A stretch of 64,000 nucleotides of DNA from Termitomyces sp. T153 (Eukaryota > Basidiomycota > Agaricomycetes > Agaricales > Lyophyllaceae), in NCBI GenBank assembly GCA_018296165.2, contig JACKQL020000012.1:868001-932000 (forward strand), read 5' to 3'. Positions 34,044-44,327 of the stretch are shown piece after piece. The translations under genes and the position numbers were made by a program. The notes beneath the pieces are model-generated. The model did no database searches and was not told the origin of the DNA. It was given only the letters and a program-made list of their open reading frames with translations. How positions within the stretch are numbered: position 1 is the stretch's first letter; every line of letters begins with the position of its first letter.

Positions 34044-36813
34044 TCACTCCCCCTCCCCCTCAGAACTCCCCTCTCTGCCTCTCCAATCCCCAATTCAACC
34101 TCCATCTGTGCCCTTACCACTGCCAGGACTTCCACAAGCCTTGGCAATGCCTCTCCCACATCTACTGCTATCTCCCACCACAATCCTGGGGCCACTGCAT
34201 TGCATCACCAGTGCCTGGCCAACAGTCACCCCATCCTCACTACTGCTTGCCCCACCTCTGGAGAATGACCCTCAACCACCTGTGCCAGACCATCCTAGAT
34301 AGAGGCAAATGTGGCAGTAGCCCTGTCCAGCAAGAGCCAGTGCTCCTAGACCCAACCTAACCAAGACTACATGAGTGTGATCAAGGACAAAGAGGAGAAG
34401 ACTCATGCAAAATACCTGCCTGCCCTGTGGCCACCTTGCTAAACAGCCATTCCTCCTACCTCTGCACAATCTCTGCCTCTACCTGGAGTGTTGCAACAAT
34501 CAAAGTGCTCCCCTACTCCCCCAATCCTTCTGCCAACCATGTCTCCAGCTGTACCAACTGCTCCTACAGCCCTTGCACCTCCAGGGCCCACTCCATGGCT
34601 ATTTGCATGGTGGTCTCCTGCCTCCACTGCACCATATGCCTCTCCCACCGCACCATGTCCCTCTCCTAGTGAGCCCTGTCTCAGTCTTCCCCCACCCTCC
34701 AGACCTCCTCCTTCCACATTGCCAGCATTTTTATTAGGCCATCCACCCAACATTAAAGGAAGTGCTCTGCAGTGGAAGGAGTTGGTCCTGCAGTCTCCAT
34801 CGCTCCTCCTACTGGCACTCCAGATCCAGGAGAGTAAACATAGGGCCCAGGAGGGCCCACCATTGATGCCTCTCCTTGGAGCCTCTTGCTGGGGCCAGCC
34901 TCTAGGGGCAGGGATGCCCTCTGCTTTCCTTTGTCCCATATGCCTGGAGCCTTCTCCCTATAACCCTCCTGCAGCAGCCCCATCTTTTCTGATGACCTCC
35001 CACCACTCTCCAGTGCCTTCTCCTTCTACCCCTCTCCCAGCTGCCTCCTCACCCAGCCAATCTCCCAACCCTACTCTGCAGCTATACAGGCCACACACCA
35101 CTCCACCAAGACAAAGCACCTTTTGTGCTGAGAACAACAGGAAAGGCAAACCAACAAGTCTTGATGGTACCCCAACACAGGCCCATCAAACTCACAAACT
35201 TCTCTGCAGTGAGTGTGGAGTACACACTAGGGGAGACAGTCAGTCAAGAATAACAACCCCACCCACCAGGACTTACCAGGCCTCATTCTGACACCACTCT
35301 AGCATTGGGGGGCCCTGCACTGATAAGACCCATTTGTTGCTGAGCACCATTTTTGGCATTTATGATTGGACAACAGCTGATTATATCAACATAGCACAAG
35401 TTAGGACACTCAGCATGCGAGGCCTAGCCCTGAGGTCTGGAATAATGTAGCCTTGGCATGGGATTTTAGCAACCACAAGGCTTATTGATCATCAGCCATA
35501 TCATGTGGAGTCTGGACTTTAAGTCTAGAATGACAAGGCCAAGACCTTTTTTGGCAATGATTGCTAGTGACTTTCCTGGCAACAACACAGCTTTCCTCCA
35601 AAAATGGACATATTGATAGTCATGTGATTTCTTACTTATCATTTTTCTTGTCAAGCTTACAAACATACTTGAATGGCATCTACACTTCAGGTATTGACAT
35701 TGCAATTTGTAATTTTTATGCATCCCATCAACTTTGCTTACTTTTTACTTGGTTACCAGACTGACACCTTGTATATATCATAAACACTTTAGCAGACACT
35801 GTTGCTGGGGCAACTACTATCTCCTTTCCTATACTATACTTACAAACAGTATAAATACTGCCTGTACATAGAGACTAAAAAAATGAATAGAGTACCATTT
35901 CCCTCCCTTCTCTCTCTCTAAGCTTACCAGCTTAAGATCTCATTTTGCTCTATTGCTCATCATCAACAACAACTTAGTGACAGTCTTGCCAACTTTGACT
36001 TTGACTTTGTGTGGTACCAACTGTGGGTGCCCTTATTATTATTTCAACTTAGCAACACTAGCAACTATGGCTAGTAACTAGTTTGCATTTGTCCTCTCCA
36101 GTCTCCTTATCATTATGAACTCCCTCTTTACCACTTAGTTCACTCTTTCTTAGCAACCCTTTGTCTTCATTCTTTTCCCTTTTCTCTATTTGGCAACCTT
36201 TCATTACCATCTAGTGACTCAGGCTAGCAATAGTGACTATTTCTACTTCTTATTTACACCACACCTGTTAGCTCTCATTCTTGTTCCCTGGGACAGTTAC
36301 TAACTTGTCCTCATTATCAACTTCCAACTGCCAGCTACTCTATCTAGTGACTAGTGTTAGGTCCTCCTTTAAGTTTCCTGCACAGCACTAGACAGCATAG
36401 GAGCACATCAGCACCCACCCCAATGCCTCCACAAACACCTCTGGCATCACCTCTCCTTGGGGAACCCTCTGGCCCTCCAGAAGTACCTCCACAAGCCCCA
36501 CCTCAAGACTTGGCCTCCCAGAACAGGCCAGCAACATTGGAGCAGCTTGCTTCACCTGCCCTGACCCCACCATGTGAGAAGAACCTCCAGAAGAGGCCAC
36601 CACTGCCACTGACAACTCTGTTAAGGCCCATTAGTGACCTCAGGGAATAGGGACAGCCCACTTACCACTGCAATAATCACTTCTAGCCTCTGACAGTTCC
36701 AATGCCAGTCAAACTCCACTTGACAAGCCTTGTACTCTGCCCATGCATCCATGCAATTTTTGTCAAAAGGCAGAGGGGGTAGGGGATGACAATGACAATG
36801 CTGTTGAAGACAT
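34044..36813 (-). pseudogene. Antisense accessory gene of element A3
   Basis: Minus strand, start MSSTALSLSSPTPSAF at 36813. Next, PEVFVEALGWVQGPPMLEWC is split by the D-type LTR at 35321-36410 and becomes continuous when that LTR and one GCAC are removed. A donor CTG/GTAAGT near 35267 lies where A1 and A2 have CCA/GTGAGT. The Cys block VCLSCCSQHKRCFVLVEW with CIAAE-stop-GWEIGWVRRQL is at about 35150-35060, followed by VGPPGPYVYSPGSGVPVG (near 34850) shared with A2. Near 34195-34100 it has LWWEIAVDVGEALPRLVEVL, ending near 34044 in an EGEGE-stop-like tail. It is decayed by stops, but block order and residues match the other two copies. Confidence 0.58.
35321..36410 (+). mobile_element. Solo D-type LTR nested in A3
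   Basis: 1090 bp, TGATAAGACCC ... GGAGCACATCA, with a perfect 4-bp target duplication GCAC (35317-35320 and 36411-36414). The reverse complement of 23969-24776 matches it, so the other copy is shorter by internal deletion. It contains TATAAATA-type sequence near 35851 and T/C-rich 3' parts but no coding frame. A 4-bp duplication differs from the 5-bp duplications of the gypsy elements here. Confidence 0.82.
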
Positions 36814-37030
36814 GAGAAGGAAAGTTGGGGAGCACTGGAGTATGTCCTGGCCCTTTTTTAATTTCTTGGAAAGCTACTTGATGGATGACAATCCTGCTCT
36901 GGCTTTGTTCCCCATACCACCACTGCCACTGCAGTTTGATCAATATTGCTTGTGCTTCAATTCTCACAATCACACCAATCCCCAACTCATGCTCTGCATC
37001 TTGAGGGTCTCAATGCTGAAGGGGAGGTGA

Positions 37031-38109
37031 TGTCATGGCCCACTCCCAGACCTCTGGATCTCCCCCCAGGTCAACCCACCTCCCTGGAGCTTTCCCCAAC
37101 CACCCCCCAACCCACCCCAGCCTTCAATTAACCCATGGCACCCATCCCATCTAACTCCAACACTTCCTTAGCAAATCCTGATGACCTCCTAGCAAATGCC
37201 AGCACATCCCCTGTGGGCCTCCTCAGCTCCCCCTCTCCCCCATGAGGACCTTGAGCCTCTCCAACATCTCTCCTGACCCAGGCACAGATCACTGACTTGC
37301 CCCTACAACCCACACAACCACTTCAGAACTCTCCAACAACTATGGGGCAGACTGCATCCCCATCAGTTCCCATCAGAATATCACTGCAGCCCACCATCTG
37401 ATCAGAGCCAATACCTGTCAACCCTGCACAGCTCTGATGAGCCCTGCTGTCACACCCTCAGTCTCTGGAAGAGGTCCAGTAGTTAGTATATAAGATGTAG
37501 AGTAGCATCTGTTACCTTACTCTTGATATTGCTTTACTTGATTACCTGTGTCTTGTGTTTCTTTCTGTTATGTTTCCCAGTCTCTTCTTCATTTCTATTT
37601 TTAGCCTCAAATCTATTTCTTTTCACAGTTCTGTCTCATCTCAACTTTGTCTTGTCTTGTCCATCTCTGTTTCCTTATCGTTCCTAAGTTCCTTTCAACT
37701 CTGATGTCATTATAAACTCCACACATATGCTACAACCCCTCAAACATTCTTATGATAACTCCAGACCTCACTCTATGCTTGACCCTGGAACCCATCACTC
37801 TTGATTAATCCCCAATCAAACTCTGGCTCTGCTCCTATCACTCACAAAGCCTCCATTTGCCCTGCAGCCCATACACTCACTTACAAACTTGTACCTGATG
37901 CCTGCCCAAGCCAAATGCTTAATATACTTGGTCTTAGACTTCCCTGGACCACCCTGGAATTGCTTGGACCACTCCCCCTAGATTCCCCTTGCAAGTATCT
38001 GAAGTCCAAACCATCCCCAGAGTGCTAGGTTATAAGTGCAGGACATTGTGTCTGCCTAGTAAGGACTCACCCAGTTAAGCTGAGTCCTCATGGTCAGCAG
38101 AACCTGACA
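37031..38109 (+). repeat. 3' LTR of A3
   Basis: 1079 bp, TGTCATGGCCC ... GGTCAGCAGAACCTGACA, preceded by the purine tract GAAGGGGAGGTGA (37018-37030). TATATAAG near 37490 is a plausible TATA region, also present in the A1 LTR. It aligns with the A2 5' LTR reversed. Confidence 0.86.
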
Positions 38110-38984
38110 CACAGTATATGTGTAATTTTGAATTCTCTTTTATATAATATATTCTCATTCTATTTGCAAACAGACACCAGACATGCCAACAATAAGCTTG
38201 TTCCTTTTGAACATCTTTGCTGTGGGATGTCCTCACACTTCACACATAAACATGATGCAGGTTGTGATCATGTCTGCATCTCCAAGGTGGACAAAGCACT
38301 CGGCATTGGCATTGGTGTTGCCTGAGAGGGGGAGGGAGAGGAAATGTTTGAGTGTGGTGGTAGCAAAGGTGAGAGGATGAGGAAGGGAAAAGCAAATGTG
38401 AAGCCACTTGAGGAAGTTGTGGATTTGAGCATGGATGCTAAGAGGATGGGTGAGTGAGATATGCATAAGTATTATTGTCTCTTGTTTCCGGGCTCTTTTG
38501 AATGTTATTATATTGGCATACTGTGCTAATACCTATCTAGTCAAAGCAACATGTAGCACAGAGGAGCTGTATATACTGGCCAGTTAAGTAATATTACATA
38601 ATCCTATCCTATCAGTGAAAGTGTAAAGCAAGGCTGCCAAACAGGGCAGGTGTCACGTCACATTGAAGTTTAGAGTCTCGCGAGGGAACTGGTGTGAGTC
38701 CTAGAATTGCGAAAACTGTCTAGTCTAACGCATCACATCCCTTTATATACGCAGATCAAGAAAAGTTAGGGATATCGAAGATATTAGTGGGAAGATAAGA
38801 GTGCAAGATAAAGTAAGAGTCCAAGATAAGGTACGACGTAGTCACTGTCACGGTTTCCCTACAGAAAGCCAACGGTTTAAAAACCGACAGTAGCAATTTG
38901 ATAATCATGGCCACTGACTTTGGTTCAACTGCGAGTTGTAACAGTAAAAATAACTAGAGAAACTCCTCTCTCATCTCGAACACT
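38110..38984. other. Intergenic DNA right of A3, switch from CpG-poor to CpG-normal
   Basis: To about 38640 the DNA is AT-rich and CpG-poor. A short coding-like stretch (HDAGCDHVCISKVDKALGIG near 38255) is unsupported. From about 38650 CpG becomes common (GTCACGTCACATTG, TCTCGCGAGG). The last 300 bp before the gene at 38985 should hold its promoter; GTTTAAAAACCG near 38876 is the only AT-box seen. Confidence 0.4.
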
Positions 38985-39810
38985 ATGCCGTCGAAAGACA
39001 TTCTACAGACATGGGATCTTTGTATCGAACAAAGTGATTGGATTTACGCTGTTAAACCACTCAGTCGTGACGCCGTGATGGTGGGTTGACCTTTTCATGA
39101 TTACTTCGTTGAACTAAGCCGATGATAGCTTGATCCTGTTGAATATGGCATGGGATTTGAAAGAGGCGAGCTGGACGCTTTCATTGACTCTCAAGCAAAT
39201 GAAGTTCTACGTGAGCAAGTTTATTTTGCCGTTGAACTATTTATAACATATGAACGTTTGTAGTACAAGAAGGTATGGACAAAGCCTTCGACGATGGGAA
39301 ATGGGTACTTGTTCCCGAGTCGGAACATCTGAAATATCTTGTTCAACTTTGGTCGGACAATCTTCTCTGTGCGCCAAGCCTAAGGGAAAGGTATATCCCG
39401 GTATGTAACCTTTAATCTCCCTTCGTGCGTCCTTCTGACATTTGGTTCAGCCACAAGAGGATCTTGGAAAATCCAGATCTGGTTGCACTCTTTATCCATA
39501 CAGCTTCTTCCGGCTTGAGTCATACAACATCTATCATCTTGATGGGACTCTTGTTCAGAATGGTGCTCGTGTTTGGTCATCTATTCCTCCATATATCTGG
39601 CTGGTCATCGGTGGCTGTTTCGTCCAATGTGATGGTCAGGATAGTGACCTTCCAGCATGTCTCACTCCACAAAAATCCAGACTCCGCGATGTCGATGACA
39701 TGCTACAGGTGCGGGTTCCGTATAGTTTTATTACTAGCCGGCCAGAGCCCGATAGACCGGATCCTATTCGCGAGGAAGTGGATGAGGCTCGATTACAGAA
39801 TGGTCTGTAA
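38985..39810 (+). CDS. Hypothetical protein, four exons, 224 aa
   Basis: Gene model from splice signals: exons 38985-39080, 39129-39210, 39264-39400 and 39451-39810. Introns are 48, 53 and 50 bp with donors GTGGGT, GTGAGC and GTATGT, acceptors TAG, TAG and CAG, and branch-like CTAAG and CTGAC. The joined frame is 225 codons including the stop. It starts MPSKDILQTWDLCIEQSDWI and includes WVLVPESEHLKYLVQLWSDN and FFRLESYNIYHLDGTLV, then a hydrophobic WLVIGGCFVQCDGQ, ending RLQNGL. I see no signal peptide and no domain that I recognise. CpG content is normal, so it looks like a host gene outside the methylated repeats. It may act alone; the next gene is on the other strand. Confidence 0.68.
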
Positions 39811-39972
39811 ATGTGTGCAGACATGCATGATTCTCTGTTATCGATCCTTAGCTCCACATCAGACACTCATCGTGAGGTAACTTAATGTATCAATCACAAC
39901 TCAACGTAGCGACATTACATGGGACATGGATTACTTTGACAATCTCTGTTTTACAAGCGGTCCCATACCTCA

Positions 39973-40693
39973 CTAATTTTCACTCTCGTTTGCGAGTTCT
40001 ATCGTATATGCTGGAAGGTTTGAGCCATCAATGCCAAGGCCCGTAGCGTCCGAGTCTTGTTGCACTAGCTTCCCCGACAAAAGAGCTTTATTGAATGACA
40101 GCATCTTGAGACCCCGCGAAGGCCTATTGTGCTGGCGAAGTAACGCTGGACTAACATTGGAGCGACTCGGATGGACTGGTAAAACTCCGGAAGGCTCGTT
40201 GTCACTCAACTCGCCTTCCTCCTCCAAATCCGTGTAATATTCTTCATCAAGTTCAGACTGTGTAAGTACCTCCAGCAGAAGTCTTGTCTGTTACATATTC
40301 TCCAGATTTAGAGTCATACGAAATGCACTGCGGTGAACCAAGTTCAGTCTCGCCGCGGCCACTGCTCCTGGTGTTACGCCCCGCTCTTTTTGTAAAATCA
40401 TCGGGGACATCGGCTATTTCAATATAAGTGATGAGTGCCGCGCCGATGTTGAACTGTTGCCATCGCTCGGCTCCCCAATTCTCCTCATACCACTGCTTGT
40501 CGGCCATGGAGCTGGTTTTTCGTTCCTCATGCAAATTTGCCAGGATGAAGACAGGACTGGTCGATGTCCCGAAAGGGATTGAAAAAGGAAACTTGGAGAC
40601 TTCGTGTTGTTCGGCAGTCCACGATTGACCGCGCTCTTTCTTCAGAGCATGAACTAAGATTGCCTCGGTTGTATCACATCGGACAGTGGCCAC
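39973..40693 (-). CDS. Hypothetical protein, 5' end not found
   Basis: Two minus-strand exons: 40295-40693 and 39973-40257, joined across a 37-bp GTAACA...CACAG intron that keeps the frame (SGEY then SELDEEYYTDLEEEGELS). The protein includes FPFSIPFGTSTSPVFILANL, WYEENWGAERWQQFNIGAAL and ITYIEIADVPDDFTKRAG, then an acidic stretch and a Ser-rich tail ending ELANESEN. I do not recognise it. No ATG is visible in this frame and a TAA lies just upstream near 40715, so a first exon must lie further right. There the sequence soon turns into the fragment of the Cys/His gene (from about 40822). The 5' end may have been lost at that junction. 37 bp is short for an intron. Confidence 0.5.
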
Positions 40694-40821
40694 GGATTGA
40701 CTGGCCAGCCCTCCTTAGGCAATTCTCTATCAAGGTCCCATGTAGTAAAAATGAGATCGAGTGATGACGATATATCATCCCCACCACGTACCGTCAGTAT
40801 ACGTTGCCTCTTCTCAGTGGG

Positions 40822-41080
40822 GCGCGAGCGCGTGGATAGGTGGTGGAGCGTTGCGGGGTCGAGGGCGATGTTGGAAGGGTGCAGACGCAAGAGGGTGTAG
40901 GCGTGCAGTGTCTGGGGTGGGATGGTCTGGATGTAGGCGCGGAGGACGGCTGGGTTGTGCGTGGAGGACGGCGGGGACGGTGTGGAGGGCGGCTCGGGGG
41001 CGTGGTTGTCGACGACGGAGGGCGAGGGCGTGCGGAGTTGGGCGGCAGACGCTCTTTTGCGCGAAAAGAGCCCAAAGACC
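40822..41080 (-). pseudogene. Truncated copy of the Cys/His protein gene
   Basis: Matches 180-424 (protein LFSRKRASAAQLRTPSPSVV ... ALDPATLHHLST) but stops at about 40822, before the Cys/His motif. One inserted A turns the start context CCATCG into CCAATCG, removing the ATG. The frame is open through 40654-41169, but the sequence left of 40822 is unrelated to the parent gene. It is divergent from NLR copy B, as the intact gene is from copy A. Confidence 0.75.
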
Positions 41081-41346
41081 AATCGTGGTTGGAGGGAAGT
41101 GGCGTTGCGGCCGAGGCTGATCGCATCAGTATTCACTATGTTACAAATGAAACATTGATCGATAAACAAAGAAGCAACATCATACCAGGTAGTGTTCAGA
41201 ATCTGGTTCTCTTTTAGAATGCTGAAACTCAGGTCAGAATCCTTTCAGCCGTTACAGCTTTCTCATTACTCCCAAGACTCACCACTTCTCAACGAGAAGA
41301 GGCTTACAAGTGTCAGTTTGGCAAAAACAGAGCTTCAGTTAGCGGA

Positions 41347-42110
41347 GTCATGTACAAAATTCAAGTGGTTCTCTGGAGCCTGATATTCTCGCTAGCGCCG
41401 CCGATACAACTACTCATTCACGCCAAACTCCTTTCCACAAGCAGAGGCTGACCGTGGCAACTCAGTTGACGGTCTACAGTTTAGTGATACATTCAGCTTT
41501 TCCGCGTTCAAAGGCGAGGTGGACGATCTCCCCGCAGCTCTGTACGTTCCTCCCCAGTACCCGTTTCCGAGTCCTGACAGGCTCATCATTCCAGCATTGT
41601 AAGTAAGAACCTAAAACTAGCAATGCACATTAGCTCGTGCGTTCGTCTTGACCAAAATTCGCATGGCTAGCACACCACTTGTTATTCTCGTGAGAGCATA
41701 TTTTCCAGTACTTCTTCGCTCGGATTGGACATAATAGCGTTCCGCTCATGTGCGTCTTTCAGGGAACAGGAAGAAGTGGCGGATGCGATCATGTAGCCCC
41801 CTTGAAAGCTATGTTCGAACGCGACGGGGACTCGAAGCAACGAGGTGAGTCACAGTGTTTCTTCGTATCCGGCCAGATGGTGATTTTCTTTTTCTTTTTT
41901 TGGAGGTCGACGGTAAGCTTCTACGTCCATCTCTAATCCCCGATGCATGAAGCGAGTGATGGTGATGATGATTGATCGACGACGGGTTTTGTTCTCGTTT
42001 GTCTTGATCCTACAGGATAAAACATAAACCGAATTTTGGAAAACTGATATTGCTCGATTCGCTCAGGTCATCTAGAGTGATCATGAATAGTAATCATCTT
42101 TTCCTGGTCT
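41347..42110. other. About 770-bp segment present only in copy B, with exon-like sequence
   Basis: Copy A joins directly from CTTCAGTTGAG to GTTGCAA (about 670-690), while copy B has this extra segment. It contains an exon-like frame 41396-41598 after a CTAG acceptor and before GTAAGT (YNYSFTPNSFPQAEADRG, FSFSAFKGEVDDLPAALYVP), then a possible exon from 41761 (after TTTCAG) to GTGAGT at about 41844. The frame could also simply end at TAA 41600-41602. The family was not recognised, and it may be the remnant of another gene. Whether it is an insertion in B or a loss in A is open. Confidence 0.35.
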
Positions 42111-42720
42111 TGGAGCGTTGCAACTGCTGTAATTTTTTACATTGGTGCCATTACGTTTGACAATGTTTTACAAGTGGTTAGCAGCTTTGGCCCCAACCAG
42201 ATTGAATCTTTTGGGGGTTAAGAAATTCCACCTCTATCTCAAAAAGATGTATCAAGCCAGTGGTGGAAGTGTTGAATTCACGACGGGGTTTGTGTTGATC
42301 TTACAAAATGCAGGTTAGATGATATGTGAACCGGATTCTGAATCTCATAAAGCTGATATTGCTCTGAATCTTTCGGGGGTTAACGCCAAGCTTCGACCAA
42401 TATCTCGAAACGATGTACCAAGTCAGTGGTGGAAGTGATAGATTGACGACAGGTTTTGTTCTCGTTTGTGTTGATCCTTGCAAAATGCAGGTGTAAAGTT
42501 GATATTGCTCTGAATCTTGTGGGGGTTAACGCCAAACTTCTATCGCTGTCTCCAAACGATGTATTAAGTCAGTGGTCGAAGTGTTGGATCGACGACGGGT
42601 TTTGTCCTCATTTGTGTTGATCTTTACATAATGTAGGTTAGACGATGCAATGTGAACTGGATTCTCGTAAAACTGATATTGTTCAGTTCGTTCAGGTCAG
42701 CTAGTAATGATGACCAGTAG
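41965..42720 (+). repeat. Diverged tandem repeat array upstream of the NLR
   Basis: A block with GACGACGGGTTTTGTTCTCG, TGTTGATCTTACA-AATGCAGGT and CTGATATTGCTC recurs with anchors near 41977, 42279, 42444 and 42590, about 150 bp apart for the last three. Intervening words are GGGGGTTAACGCCAA and AAACGATGTA-AAGTCAGTGGT. Copy A has one unit (about 770-930). Expansion therefore happened in copy B or loss in copy A. The function is unknown; it lies 1.6-2.4 kb before the NLR start. Confidence 0.7.
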
Positions 42721-42739
42721 TAATCAACTTTTTCTTGAT

Positions 42740-44327
42740 CAGCGAAAATTCAATCTGATCTCCCAGCGAATATCCTTGTTTTTACTTCTGCATGCTCTTT
42801 CACAGAGAGTATGTATGGGGTATCAAGAAAGAGGCAGGTGAATCGATGTTACTGTTGGTCAGAAGTTCCGTCTGACCTCTTGGCGATGCATCATTTTCTC
42901 TGAATTGATTCTAATCCTGACTTTCATTTCAAGGTTTCCAAATGTTTCAACCTCGAGTCCACACATCTGATCAGCAGAAATTCAATGTGATCTCCTGACG
43001 AATGTCCTCGTTCACACTTCTGCATGCTTTTTAACGGAGATTGAATGCCGTCATAGTACAATCAACGAATTCGGTATGACTGAATTGAGCTGTATTCAGG
43101 AGGGTGCAGACTAGGAATCATACTCGCGATGCATTTCAATTTAAGGGACGGCATGATATCTGGGATATAAGGACAAAAATGAGGCCCGAAGTACAAGGCG
43201 CGAGGAATTTCGTATGCTCGACGACTTAACGGAGCGGGAAGTGTATGTAAGAGGTGAAGAGGCAAGTGGATCTATGTTTGTTGAGGGAGACGCGCAGGGT
43301 CGCGTCGAAGCCTAAAAGTCTAATTATTTCCTTTTTCATTTTCACTCACTCATTACGGGCACCGCCACTTGCTAGCCTCGTGTTTTCGCGCTCGTATGTT
43401 TGCTATTCTTTACTGAACCTTATTTTACTCATATAAAGGATCGGATACACACAACCGCCACCCTCAGTCATCATAACTTCTTGTGGAGTGACTGAGGGTG
43501 AGCTGGTTATACTTACTACAATCGGATAACTTTACTTACGACTGCCTGTAGTCTTGCCGTAATATTTTACTCTACAGGTCAATACAGTCGTCATAACTTC
43601 TTGTGGAATGACTGAGGTCTTACGGTAATATTTTACTCTACAATGTTGCTATTCGTCAGAGGAGCCCTGTCTGACCTAATTGGCGATACATCGTTTTCTC
43701 TGTATCATTTCTTATCCTGACTTTCATTTCATGGGTTTCAATATCAACCTCGAGTCCACACATATTTATCAGCGAATAATTCTTAACCACGCTGAATATT
43801 CAATCAATAGGACGGCTCGGCTTGGATAGCGTGTACTTTTTGCCTTGGCTTCTGCAAGGCTTGCGCAGTATGTGTCTTTCAGTTTCGACTTCGTTCATCT
43901 GTGGGCCAGAAGGTAAGCACCTAGCTTACGTGTGACGTCATGAATAACCTCTATCCCCTGTCAAGTTATTGATTCCGGAAGCTCTCGTTTGCCTTTGACT
44001 TCTAGCAGCTCAGTTTACTGTCGCCCTCGCGAGCTAAAAGCCTCCTCTGCACTTTGTATGTCCTCCCTCATCGTTTCCTTGTGGATACTTGCACTGTTTA
44101 CTCATCCAGTAGTATGGACATCCAGAAAAGGGCGAAATTATCATGTAGACCTCAGCTCATTGTATGTTATTATCCTAGAATCACATAGTGCAGACTAAGT
44201 ACCTTGCGATCCATGAGCTACAAGAGGCCCGTGCGTGAGACTAGTCGCTTGTCAACATATTGATGAGAGTGATTGCTTGCTTTCCCTTCTTCCACGATTT
44301 CCACTAAGCCTTCGTGACAGTTCAATT
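42740..44327. other. NLR copy B upstream region: direct repeats and a perfect inverted repeat
   Basis: The word set TCTGACCT-TTGGCGAT-CATC-TTTTCTCTG ... CTTTCATTTCA ... CAACCTCGAGTCCACACAT occurs at 42870-42970 and again at 43667-43762. TTCAAT-TGATCTCC ... CTTCTGCATGC occurs near 42748 and near 42982. A 12-bp perfect inverted repeat CACCCTCAGTCA / TGACTGAGGGTG lies at 43459-43470 and 43489-43500; part of it is repeated near 43585-43620 with GTAATATTTTACTCTACA on either side. The 130 bp before the ATG match copy A (TTCGTGACAGTTCAATTATG) and are the likely core promoter. Confidence 0.55.

Larger units (their letters stand above)
32485..38109 (+). mobile_element. Ty3/gypsy element A3, 5'-truncated
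   Basis: Begins within the integrase (GMKKNVLQYVRACKPC) and runs through integrase, chromodomain and the long 3' segment with the antisense gene to a complete 3' LTR (37031-38109). It carries a 114-bp MITE-like insert (33370-33483) and a D-type LTR (35321-36410). Gag, RT and the 5' LTR are absent. Its integrase frame is the best preserved of family A. Confidence 0.85.

Noticed and set aside
38110..38500. Coding-like stretch HDAGCDHVCISKVDKALGIG to the right of A3
   Set aside because: One short frame with stops, no splice signals and no relatives in the window.
40761..41217. Plus-strand Gly/Arg-rich frames over the Cys/His gene copy
   Set aside because: GC-rich antisense shadows of the truncated gene; the same is seen over 193-564.
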